From Phyllostachys edulis (Eukaryota > Streptophyta > Magnoliopsida > Poales > Poaceae), in the NCBI GenBank assembly GCA_036346405.1, contig CM070562.1:99040284-99104283 (forward strand): DNA of 64,000 nt, read 5' to 3'. A program made the translations under genes and the position numbers. The notes beneath the pieces were generated by a model. That model saw nothing but the letters and a program-made list of their open reading frames with translations. It searched no databases and was not told the origin of the DNA. Each line of letters begins with the position of its first letter. Position 1 is the first letter of the stretch. Positions 34,930 to 45,010 of this stretch are shown in pieces.

Positions 34930-36090
34930 GAAAAATGTTGATGTGGCATAATCTACTACTTAGAAAAGAAGGATGGCTCATATTTGGGCAAATCCACCTG
35001 GTGGAGTCTAGTAGCAACCCTAGGGGATCTTTACCCGCTGGGATTGTGATTTGCTAATGAGCTACGCTCTACGCATTTTGGGTTGTTTCCATGTTTGGAT
35101 CATACCTTTTTGGTGCACTTGGGACGGTTCACAACTCGCGAGTGGCAACTTTCATGGTTTTCAACTAGACTTGCTCAAATCTTTGGGTCGGTAGGGCTTG
35201 AAAAGCCCGACCAAGAATAAAGGTGCCTGAGCCCAAATTTCAAATCTAGCTTTCCGATTTAAAAAAATGATATTTTAATGCTTTTTTGGAATAAAAAGTA
35301 ATATTTAATTCATTTTAAGAATTTAAAAAGGGTTTATTATTTTTTATTGGTTTTGTTTGACTGCGGGCTTTGGTAGGCCGAAAATCTGATCTGAGCCCGG
35401 CCGGACTGGTCTGCTAGGGTAGGGCCACCCATGAACACCTCTATTTTCAACAGAGGCTTTTTTAACTTAATTTTCAGCTGTAATTTGAAATCCTATAATG
35501 GCAATTACTTAATCATTTCCCATGGAGGTAAAGGAACATGTACCTACATCTGGTGGCTCAACACAATATTTATGGGTTAACCTTTACCTTTTTTGGTACC
35601 TATGGTAGTGCATTTAGGAACTCACATGGTGGTCACCACCTTTGTTTTGCTCAATTAAGAGCTTGGATTAGCCTCTTCTTCTTTTCTTTTTTTCTTTTGT
35701 GCAGAAAATACTAGCTCCGAAAATGGGATAACATGATGATTCTATGTGCTGTAGGAGACTATCTCACATGGTATGCTTTATTTCATTTCGATATCAATTG
35801 ATGTGGTTAATTCTACATTTACTTTGAACACCAAGGAACGTAAATGTTAGACATGCTTGTTTATTGAACTTTCTTGGATAGCTTTTCAAATCCTTACATA
35901 ATTGTTAATATCCATTGAATGTTTAGTATGATTTGTAAGGTCAGTTTATTATTTTTCCCATTTGCTAGTTTGCTACTCATGAACTTCAACTCCATCAAAA
36001 TCTATGATTCATAAAAAAGTAATTGTGCTTGTATGCTTTAGGTGCTCTTGCTTCACCAAATATTTTGTTGTTTCCATTTACTGTTAGGAA
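34930..36090. other. Intergenic segment with a possible hAT-like MITE
   Basis: Nothing coding is recognised. Between about 35160 and 35445 the words GGGCTTGAAAAGCCCGACC, TGCCTGAGCCC, GAGCCCGGCC and the end CACCCATGAACACCTCT resemble hAT-type MITEs of grasses, but matching left and right termini were not resolved. Confidence 0.3.
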
Positions 36091-38460
36091 TTTATAGGAA
36101 TAATGGCTATTTGATGGTTTCATGCAATGGTGGGCTTAACCAAATACGAGCAGTTGTAAACAACTTGAAAAACCCTCCATTTAGGCATTCACAACTAATT
36201 CTTTGTAACATCTAACACTGCATATTTGTGTCTTTTCCCTGTTCAATCAGATTTGTGATGTGGTTGTCATTGCAAGATATTTGAATGTGACCTTATTAGT
36301 GCATGAGTTGGATAAGACATCCTTTTGGAATGACACAAGGTGCATTTGCTGTTCTTGATACAATTTTTCTTTTACCTGTTTCTTTTTGACATTTTTTTTG
36401 AAAAATCTTTTTCTAGCATAATTAATGGGTTTTATGCTTATCTATGTGACAATATACTTATTCCAACCTCCTTTTCTTTTGCTTGAGCCTTGTAGTGAGT
36501 TTCAGGATATATTTGATGTTGAACATTTTATAACTTCTCTAAGAGATGAGGTTCGTATATTGAGAGAACTGCCGCCGAGGGTAAAGCGAAGAGTGGAACT
36601 AGGAATGTTTCACTCAATGCCACCCATTAGTTGGTCATATATCTCCTATTACCATAACTAGGTTAGATGTATGTTCTGTTATGTGTCCTTACTCCTAATA
36701 ATGTTACCATTTGGTGAAAAGGTTGACTGTTAATTTGTTGTATACATATTCTTCCTTTGATTCGGAAGTACAAGGTTCTCCATCTGAATAGAACTGATGC
36801 TAGGCTAGCAAATAACGGTCTACCTTTGGAGATCCAGAAGTTGCGTTGTCGAGTGAATTTATGCTTCACTGAAATTTACGTCCCAAATTGAAGAGTTGAG
36901 TAGGCGAGTAATTAGAATGCTCCGCCGGACTGGCCCCTTCTTGGTCCTTCATTTATGATATGAAATGGATATGATGGCTTTCTCTGGCTTTACTGAAGGT
37001 TGCACCCGTGAAGAGGTAGATGAGCTCACAAGAATGAGGTAAAATTTGTTGGCTCTCTTACCATTCATTCCAGTCACTTAATTCATGCAGATTGTTTTGA
37101 CTTTTGAGTGAGGTCTTATAAAAGTACATGTTTCATCACATATTAACAGTTGAGTTACTCACTGACCTCAGGTATGCTTACCCTTGGTGGAAAGAGAAAA
37201 TAATTAACTCTTATGCGAAAAGAAAAGATGGTCTTTGCCCTTTGACACCATAGGAGATTGCTCTTGTCCGCAGAGCATTGGACATTGACAGAAGTATGCA
37301 AATATATATTGCATCTGGAGAAATATATGGTGGAAAAGGCAGAATGGCTTCTCTTACTTCAGCGTATCCCAACGTGGTATGGAACAAATGGTGCATGTGC
37401 ATCTATAAGAATTTTTTACCAAAATGGCGCAAATTTGTCCCGTATATGCAAGAATAACTATCTTCGCGTGGAATTTGCAAAAATGACGTCCTATCGCACG
37501 ACCACCGTGTGGTGGAGCGCCTCCCGCACGGCCAAAGTGCGGGGAGCTACTGTAGCGCCACTTGCCGCACAACCACCGTGTGCAAGTACTGTAGCCATTT
37601 TTTTAAATCTTTTTTAATAAATCATTTAAGTGTAAATTTTGTAGGAATTTTTAAATATAGATAATGAGCTCCAAAAATCATTATTGTTTTTTGTGGAGTC
37701 TCCTAACACAATGTACTTGCTTGTGTAATTTTTGAAAATTTTATCCATTCTGACTTGTTCTAAAAAATTCTTGCAAATAGTATATTTAAATAAAAATTTT
37801 AGAACAATCCAGAATGGATAAAATTTTGGGAAAATTATACTAGTAAGTACACTACGTCAGGAGGCTCTACAAAAAAAATCATATTTTTTGGAACTAATTA
37901 TCTATATTTAAAAATTCCTACAAAAAATACACTTAAATGATTTAAAAAAATAAAAAGGAAAACAAAATGCTACAGTACCTGCCTCATGGTGGTCGTGTGA
38001 CAGGTGGCACTACAAGATAACCTCAGCGATGGTCAGTGCAACAAAGGGTGGTGCTCGGACTCGGGCACACATCTACGGTGCCGTGTGGCAGGGCATCATT
38101 TTTACAAATTTCGTGTGAAAAAGGTCATTCTTGCATATACTGAGCGAATTTGCGCCATTTCGGCCAAAAAGTCCATCTATAATGACATACTGCTATATTA
38201 TACTACTATCATTACTATGCATATCTCTTTTCCCTTTTTTGTTGATGTGTTGACAACGATTCATATATAGGTGAGAAAGGAGACATTGGGGCCATCTGAT
38301 CTCATGTTCTTTCAGAACCATTCATAGGAAATGGCAGCACTAGATTACTGGGTCATGCTCCACCTTCTCCTTCCAGATACGATCTTCGTGATCGTTGCAG
38401 TGTCAAGCCTCCTAAGCGCTACTACCGAGGGTCAGAGTCAGAAGCTGCTGAAGCCGTGAG
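36090..38460 (+). pseudogene. O-fucosyltransferase family pseudogene (multi-exon)
   Basis: Exon-like blocks in order: 36095-36165 (NGYLMVSCNGGLNQIRA), 36243-36338 (CDVVVIARYLNVTLLVHELD), 36495-36660 (DIFDVEHFITSLRDEVRI and SWSYISYYHN), 36741-37038 (VLHLNRTDARLANNGLPLEI, then a shift), 37171-37395 (YAYPWWKEKIINS, DRSMQIYIASGEIYGG) and 38270-38350 (KETLGPSDLMFFQNHS). This is the plant GT106/O-FucT domain, Golgi-type glycosyltransferases. Defects: a stop where NQ continues (after 36660), a frameshift near 36865, stops near 36955 and 37250, and a 765-bp element at 37409-38173. The 5' exons with the membrane anchor are not recognised. No functional protein is possible. Confidence 0.85.
37409..38173. 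mobile_element. Foldback MULE-type MITE inside the O-fucosyltransferase pseudogene
   Basis: A 9-bp direct repeat CATCTATAA flanks it (37400-37408 and 38174-38182). The ends are inverted repeats (left TTTTTTACCAAAATGGCGCA, right complement TTTTTGGCCGAAATGGCGCA), and the two halves pair over most of the element, with a small unpaired centre near 37780. No coding sequence. The 9-bp duplication indicates the Mutator superfamily. It sits after the exon ending around 37395 and so disrupts the host pseudogene's C-terminal part. Confidence 0.85.
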
Positions 38461-38866
38461 GTCAGACTTATGTTAGGGAGACATAAATCATCCTTTGAGG
38501 CCACACGTATGTCATTTTGTTTCCTATTATGGCATGGCGAACTTATGTATGGATTTATCATTTATCGCTTATGTTGAACTTGTGTCGCGCGTCAGTTGTG
38601 AAACTTATGTATGAATTATGTTGAACTTGCTGGTTGTTGGTTGTCGAAATTATGTATGAGTTTATCGCTTATGTAACTATGTTGAACTTGAATCATGTCG
38701 GTTGACGAACATATGTATTATGTATGAATATATTGCTTATAATACCTTGGAATATAATTAATATGAGTTACCTTTGTGCAGATGGTCAATACACCGATGG
38801 TGCCTGGCAAATTCCTCCACCTGAAGTACTTGCATATTTCTTTTATCGGAGTGGCCTTCTCCCCAA

Positions 38867-39347
38867 CATATGATTGTTTTTTTTCTCTAGTTTCTTTTCT
38901 TGATGTTTCTTCTTCACTGGAGACTAGTATCGTCTTGTCTGCAAGTCACTGTTCATCTTGCAATCTAAGTCTCTTGCAATTTACATTCATCTAATATCTA
39001 TGTTGGAACAATTAATTCAAGTATCTTGACTTTTCTATGTTGTCATTGGACATCAGTGACATTAATATTGATTCTATGCAGGTCGCAACATCGCATGGAG
39101 CATGATTTGATTGTTGGAGAATCCTCACATTTGAGGCAGATGCAAGAACACCGCCATGAGAACCTCAAGAGTGAAGATCAGTGGTTTTTGCTCTGCAAAG
39201 AGCATGGTTGAGCTAACATGTCATATTCTTGAGAATACAACATCATTTGAGTGCCTTACGTTGGACATCGCTAATGGTGTTGTTAGGCGTTCTCAACAAA
39301 TTTGGCAAACGTGTGTGAAGATTAAAGGTGCCTTTAGTGGCATTAAG
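38867..39347 (+). repeat. Direct repeat copy A of the FBD/LRR exon region
   Basis: It is nearly identical to 40346-40833 (offset about 1.48 kb), with only scattered substitutions and a few small indels. It begins at TGATTGTTTTTTTTCTCTAG and ends at CCTTTAGTGGCATTAAG. Confidence 0.9.
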
Positions 39348-40345
39348 ATGCCTCTTGGGTCAATGCCATGCATGAAGAACTTGAAAACTTTGAAAGAAAC
39401 CAAGTCGGACCTTAGTTGAACCTCCACCTAATCAACATGTAATTGGAACAAAATGGATTTTCAAAAATAAGCAGTGAGGATGGGTTGGTAGTTACGCAAC
39501 AAGGCTAGGCTTGTAGCTCAAGGTTTTTCGGTGAGGGCTTAGACTTTGAAGAGACTTTTGCTCTCAGTAGCTAGATTGGAAGCCATTCAGATTTTGCTAG
39601 CATTTGCATCATCTAAGGGTTTCAAGCTTTTTCAAATGGATGTCAAAAGTGCTTTCTGAATGGTTTCATAGAAGAAGAGGTCTTTGTCAAGCAACCACCG
39701 GTTTGAAAATCCCAAATTCTCAAACCGTGTTTTTAAACTCTCCAAAGCCTTGTATGCCAAGCAAGCCCTAGAGCTTGGTATGATAGGCTTAAGAGTTTTC
39801 GCTTAGTAATGATTTCAAAATGGGAATGGTTGATAAAACCTTGTTCACTCTTAAGCATGGCGGTGACTTCTTATTGGTTCAGATTTATGTGGATGACATC
39901 ATATTCTGTGGTTCCTCTCATGCTTTGGTGTCTAGATTTTGATTCTATGAGCAGGAGTTTGAGATGAGCATGATGGGCGAATTGACCTTCTTCCTTGGTC
40001 TTCAAGTCAAGCAAGCTGAAAGAAGGCACCTTGATTCATCAAAGTAAGTATACAAAGGACCTTCTTCATCGCCGACATGGGAAGCAGAGACCAATGTCTA
40101 CTCCCATTGCCACGACCACCGTCTTTGGACCCAGATGAGGATGGAGAGCCCGTGGACCGAAGGAGTGCCGTAGCATGATTGGCTCCTCCTCTACCTCCAC
40201 AGCGTCGAGTAGGACATACAATTATTTGTGTGTGTGGCGCTCGATTCGTGCTTCCTCGAGCTTCTCATCATCAAGCGGTCGTCGCATATTCAGTACCTCC
40301 GGGACACTCTTGACTTTGGACTTTGGTATTCTTCTTCTTCGCTCT
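39348..40345 (+). pseudogene. Ty1/copia reverse-transcriptase fragment between two FBD exon copies
   Basis: Blocks in the + direction: WVNAMHEELENF, VIGTKWIFKNK, ARLVAQGFSV, FKLFQMDVKSAF, LLVQIYVDDIIFCGSSHAL (the YVDD active box is intact), ELTFFLGLQVKQ, and near the end EDGEPVDRRSA and PRASHHQAV. It therefore covers the RT and start of RNase H of a copia polyprotein. The frame is broken by many 1-2 base indels rather than stops. No LTRs belong to it in the window. Confidence 0.85.
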
Positions 40346-40833
40346 CTATGATTGTTTTTTTCTCTAGTTTCTTTTCTTGATGTTTCTCCTTCACGGAGAC
40401 TAGTATCGCCTTGTCGCAAGTCACTTTGCTCATCTTGCAATCTAAGTCTCTTGCAATTTACATTCATCTAATATCTATGTTGGAACAATTAATTCAAGTA
40501 TCTTGACTTTTCTATGTTGTCATTGGACATCGCTGACATTAATATTGATTCTATGCAGTGTCGCAACATCGCATGGAGCATGATTTGATTGTCGGAGAAT
40601 CCTCACATTTGAGGCGATGAGAACACCGCCATGAGAACCTCAAGAGTGAAGATCAGTGGTTTCTGCTCTGCAAAGAGCATGGTTGAGCTAACATGTCATA
40701 TTCTTGAGAATACAACATCATTTGAGTGCCTTACGTTGGACACTGCTAATGGTGTTGTTAGGCGTTCTCAACAAATTTGGCAAACGTGCGTGAAGATTAA
40801 AGGTGCCTTTAGTGGTATTAAGTGTCACTCCTT
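40346..40833 (+). repeat. Direct repeat copy B of the FBD/LRR exon region
   Basis: Second copy of 38867-39347. After it the sequence continues into the end of the FBD gene (41085-41175), whereas copy A continues into the copia fragment. Both carry the same 2-base deletion after ENLKS, so the damage is older than the duplication. Confidence 0.9.
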
Positions 40834-41179
40834 CAAATACTATAAAAAGGGTAGCCCACATATTGTGTAAATAGAGTCCACAACCGAATCAAGTTAAGAA
40901 TAATCGATTATGCATCATCCTCATTTGTATTCTCATACATACACTCGGTGTGTTGTCAATAAAATATCTTCATTTTGATAGCGTTCTTATATCATTTTCC
41001 TAGATAAGTTCGATAGGAAACCTCTTATTACGATCATCGACACTTCTCAATATGCAAGGGTAATCTCATGGAAGCCCATAGAGGGCTCTTAGCCGTTAAA
41101 ACATATATTGAGGGGAAAGTTCCTCCTCAATTGAGTTAAATATTGTGGAGCCTTGTATCCGATGCCATGCTTGAACTTG

Positions 41180-43120
41180 ATGTCATATTTATCCATTGTT
41201 TAATTATGTACTTTTAGGTGGGTATATCTTTGTTTCTTAAGTTATCAAAATTAACATATTCATTTTAGGTGTTGCCCAGTTGTTTCAATTCAAAATTAAT
41301 AACAACTAATATATATGTTGTACATTTGTCAATTAATTAATGATAAAATCAGTGAAATATACGTAATAAACAATAGAAATTTTAGGCACATCGACGTTGT
41401 GCACGTGTGGTTAACGGCGTTCACGGGCCGATTCCCAAGATCGGCGAGGAAGACGAAGAACAGGCAGCCTCTTGATGATCATGTTTCGGTGGCGTTGAAG
41501 CGCTTCGTGCGTTGACGGGACAATCTCATAACAACCATCCACTGCGTCGAGAATCTTGTAGATCTGGTGTTCCGAATGCTACATGAACAAGTCGATCAAA
41601 CCAATATTGTTGACGAGGTGGTAGTCGGTGATGGGGAGCCATCCTCATCGGATTGCAATCCTCTGATATTCCCATTGACATGTCACGAGTGAATAGTACC
41701 ATGACATTCTGTAGATGTGAGCCGTTAGATTTGGGAAGAACGGCGTAGATCAATCGCTATCGTGCTCGACAAACAGTGGTGATGCTACAACACTTTTACT
41801 ACAGTGTTGTTGCAGTATTTTTGTGTGCAGCACGGATCTTGCTCTCGGTCTCTCATTTCCGATCCGACGACTTGTACGTAATATCACGATATTGTTTACT
41901 CCTGACATTGCTATAGGATGTCAGAGGTTAAGCTGTCCATCCTCATCCCTCGACTGCAGTAGCGGCTTGACCTCCGAGGCATGTCAAACCACCAATCATG
42001 ACCACATCGTTCTTAGAAAATCGATGGATTCCGCTTGACATATTTCTTCACATCAGCCAAAGATCTAGGACAGACGCAATTTCCTGTATCATCCCCCCAA
42101 AAAAAATTTTTGGCCTAACTAACTAATTAGCGGAAATGGTTTGGCCATTCTTTCCATTTCGGCCCTATCAACTCATTCCACAATTTCAACCTCAGTACCT
42201 CACACATCCTAATTGCTGCAATTTGTGTGTGTTTTTTTTTTAAATCCACTGGTTTATATTAATAACTCACGGATAAATTACATAAGTACTTTATATACTT
42301 ATACATTGTAAACAACGGCTTTGGGGAAGAATGACTTAGATTCTTTAATTTTATGCAAAACAGGCGGCGTTTTTCGAGAGCGGCCTAATTTTATGCAAAC
42401 CAGCTCTTATACGTTTTTTTTCCATGCTAAGCTACCGTTGTTTATCCCCTTCCAAGACGTGTCCATACCGCAAATTAGCATTGTTCCTGCACGTTGTTGC
42501 AGAAAGGTTTTTACTCCATTTTTGTAATTTATTATTATTATTTAGATAAATAATTTATTATTATTCAGACATATAATGTATTATTGTTGAAGGAAATAGT
42601 TTACTATTAAGTGACCTGTAGATAGGAAATAAATGTAAGACATCAGAACACTAAGGTTTAAGTTTTAAGATATTGTCACGAAGGATAATTATCAGCGAAA
42701 AAAAGATAATGCTCATGTTGTATAAATTTACGTTGCTAGAGTCAACCAAAATATTTGGGCATAAAAGGAAAAGAAGAAAAAACATATCCTACTGTAATGT
42801 TTTCCTATCCCACCTCTTCAAATCTTTTTTCATTGCCACTAATACGAAGGATTAGACAACATGTATTATGGGATGGGATGACGTGATACTGTCCTAGGAT
42901 TTGAACTCAACTTTAGAAGAAGAGTTAAGAAAGACTAATATATACACCATAGCCATCTAAGAGATCGAGAGGCATATATAAGTTTCTATCAGGTCCACGC
43001 TTTATGAACTAATGTTATTTTGTCGTCGCAAAAAAAAACTAATGTTATTTTGGACCCAACTTTAGCATAGATTAAGATCTGCGCTACTCTTTGTTAAAAA
43101 GACTCAAAGCGCGCACAACG
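41180..43120. other. Intergenic segment, no supported gene
   Basis: The part 41370-42060 is of ordinary composition with short frames and no domain. From 42060 it becomes AT-rich with homopolymer runs. TTTTATGCAAA is repeated at 42350 and 42390. Nothing else recognised. Confidence 0.4.
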
Positions 43121-43123
43121 AAG

Positions 43124-43550
43124 GGAAGATATCTAGTGCACAAACATCATTTGGTGCACATATGCAAAAACTTTTAGTTTGGGTATCAAATTAGTATAAA
43201 AAATTCTGAAAAAAAATGTAGATGTGTTCAAACTACTCTACTTATATACGAAATTCCAAGTTCAAACTCATTCCACTTTGAGAGTTACAAAATGAGAAAT
43301 TTCTGATATATGATAAATCAAAAGCAAAGGAAAAAAGAAAAAGGCAAATGTTACTATTCACAAAAACTTATCTTTTTGTTTTTCTAACATACTTTGAGTT
43401 TGAACTTCAAATTTTAAAGGGTGGAATAAAACACCATAAATTATATCTAGAATTTTTTTCAGAATTTTTTTATGCTAATTTAATACCTAAACTAAATTTT
43501 TTTTGTATATATGCACCAAATGATGCTTGTGCACTAGATATCTTCCCCAC
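43124..43550. mobile_element. Foldback MITE upstream of the TIC20-V-like gene
   Basis: The left arm starts GGAAGATATCTAGTGCACAA and continues through CATCATTTGGTGCACATATG and a TTTAGTTTGGGTAT-like segment. The right arm, complemented, gives the same words (GGAAGATATCTAGTGCACAA, GCATCATTTGGTGCATATAT). Each arm pairs over roughly 95 bp or more with a few mismatches. Target duplication not resolved, superfamily not assigned. The right end lies about 350 bp before the TIC20-V-like start codon. Confidence 0.75.
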
Positions 43551-43900
43551 ATCGAAGGCCCGGTCTGTATACCGGCTCACTTAACAGCACAGCACGGCAC
43601 GGCGAGCTCGGCCCACGTGATAGCTCATTAGCGCCGTGCTCCGTCCTCGCCACCACAGCAACCAACCAATCTCCTCGCCTCCCACACGGCCACATCCCCC
43701 CAAACTCCACAAAGATCTCCACTCCCACCCGCGCAGCTCGGAGGCAGCTGCAGCCGCTGCACCCGCGCCGCGCGGCGCCACTCCACTCAACTGCCCAACC
43801 AAGCGAAACCCCTCGGGCGCACCCCCTAAACTCCACAAAAATCTCCGTTCCCACCCGCGCGCCGAGGCAGCCGAAACCGCACCCGCCGCGCCACTTCCCC

Positions 43901-44551
43901 ATGGCCTCCGCCGTTTCGCTCCTCCTCTCGTCCCCGCGCCCCTGCCTCCGCGCGGTCCCAGCCCTCCTCAAACCCCCGGCCTCCCACGCGCGCATACTCA
44001 CCGAAACCGCGCGCCCGCGCCTCCGCCTCCTTGCACCGCCGCACGCCTCCAACCCGAACAACAACGACGACGACAGCGGCGCGGTGGAGGCGCCCGACCG
44101 TGTGGTGGCCGCGGTCGCCTACCTCTACCCGTTCCTCGACGGCGCGCACCATGGCCGCTTCCTCCTCGCCCAGTTCCCGGTCTTCAGCGCCCTGCTCCTC
44201 CCGCTCGCGCCGGCCGCGCGCCTCTTCCACTCCTCGCCGCTCACGCCCTTCCTCCTCTTCCTCACCCTCTACTTCGCCGTCGTGCGCAACCAGCAGGCCT
44301 TCTCCCGCTTCGTCCGCTTCAACGCCATGCAGGCTGTCGCGCTCGATGTGTTGCTCATCTTCCCCGATCTCCTCGCGCAGTCATTCGCGCCTTCCGGCGG
44401 CGGGATTGGGCTCGAGCTCTTCCAGAGCATGGAGAGCACCGTCTTCCTCTTCCTGCTCGTCTGCCTGGTCTACGGCGGGGGCGCGTGCCTGCTCGGGAAG
44501 ACGCCACGGCTGCCCATCGTTGCAGATGCAGCCGAGCGCCAGGTGATGTGA
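43901..44551 (+). CDS. TIC20-V: TIC20-V-like chloroplast inner-envelope translocon protein
   Basis: A single-exon 216-residue frame. Residues 1 to about 50 are rich in Ser/Arg/Pro/Ala without acidic residues, as expected of a chloroplast transit peptide. Hydrophobic segments lie at about 68-83, 93-108, 114-130, 143-160 and 178-197. The core APDRVVAAVAYLYPFLDG, VVRNQQAFSRFVRFNAMQA, LDVLLIFPDLL and the end GKTPRLPIVADAAERQ match the Tic20 family, and the FPDLL/TPRLP style fits the TIC20-V branch. Tic20 proteins are membrane components of the protein import channel at the inner envelope; the role of branch V is less clear. A longer overlapping open frame (43636-44574) is a GC-rich shadow. Upstream lies a MITE; downstream the BIM-like gene converges. 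Confidence 0.92.
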   Translation: MASAVSLLLSSPRPCLRAVPALLKPPASHARILTETARPRLRLLAPPHASNPNNNDDDSGAVEAPDRVVAAVAYLYPFLDGAHHGRFLLAQFPVFSALLLPLAPAARLFHSSPLTPFLLFLTLYFAVVRNQQAFSRFVRFNAMQAVALDVLLIFPDLLAQSFAPSGGGIGLELFQSMESTVFLFLLVCLVYGGGACLLGKTPRLPIVADAAERQVM

Positions 44552-45010
44552 GCTTGCTCGAATTTTGCCGATGAAAAGGGAAAAAGAATCTGATATGCAT
44601 AAACATCTCGATGGTTCATTGATGTTTGCGAATCACAATTCACAAGTTTAGTATAGTAGTACAGTGGTTGTTTACAGTTTAGTCATCAATTTATTGGATG
44701 GAATTATGGAAGGTTGATACAATGACATTACAATCCAGTGTATGACCAAATGAATTGAATTGAGAACTTTAGAGAGAGCAATACACATACACATTCTAGA
44801 ATCTGAACTGCATTTACAAATGATGAATGAGCAATTTGGGGAGGTTTCTCACGGTCTCCCCGAAGCAACTTCCTCGGTATATGAATGGAAGCTTAGTTAG
44901 TAAATTGTGATTGCAATATAAATAAAAGAATTGCATCAGTTGTGGTGTGCTGCTGCAAAGTCCTTGTTTGAACTTGGTGATGTTTGATTTTTCTAGTTTG
45001 GAATAGAGAT

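Larger units (their letters stand above)
38776..41175 (+). pseudogene. FBD/LRR F-box-type gene fragment, broken and rearranged
   Basis: The first block (38776-38890) reads TPMVPGKFLHLKYLHISF. Then come LVSFLDVSSSLET and, after an intron-like gap ending TCTATGCAG at about 39082, MEHDLIVGESSHLRQMQEHR, ISGFCSAKSMVELTCHILEN and TSFECLTLD. A last block at 41085-41175 reads AVKTYIEGKVPPQLS. These are typical of the C-terminal LRR/FBD part of grass F-box proteins, which select ubiquitination substrates in SCF complexes. The N-terminal F-box is absent. A 2-base deletion after ENLKS is shared by both exon copies. A copia fragment lies between the copies. Confidence 0.7.

Noticed and set aside
43636..44574. 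312-codon open frame overlapping the TIC20-V-like gene
   Set aside because: Pro/Arg/Ala-rich shadow of a very GC-rich coding region; the frame starting at 43901 has the Tic20 domain.
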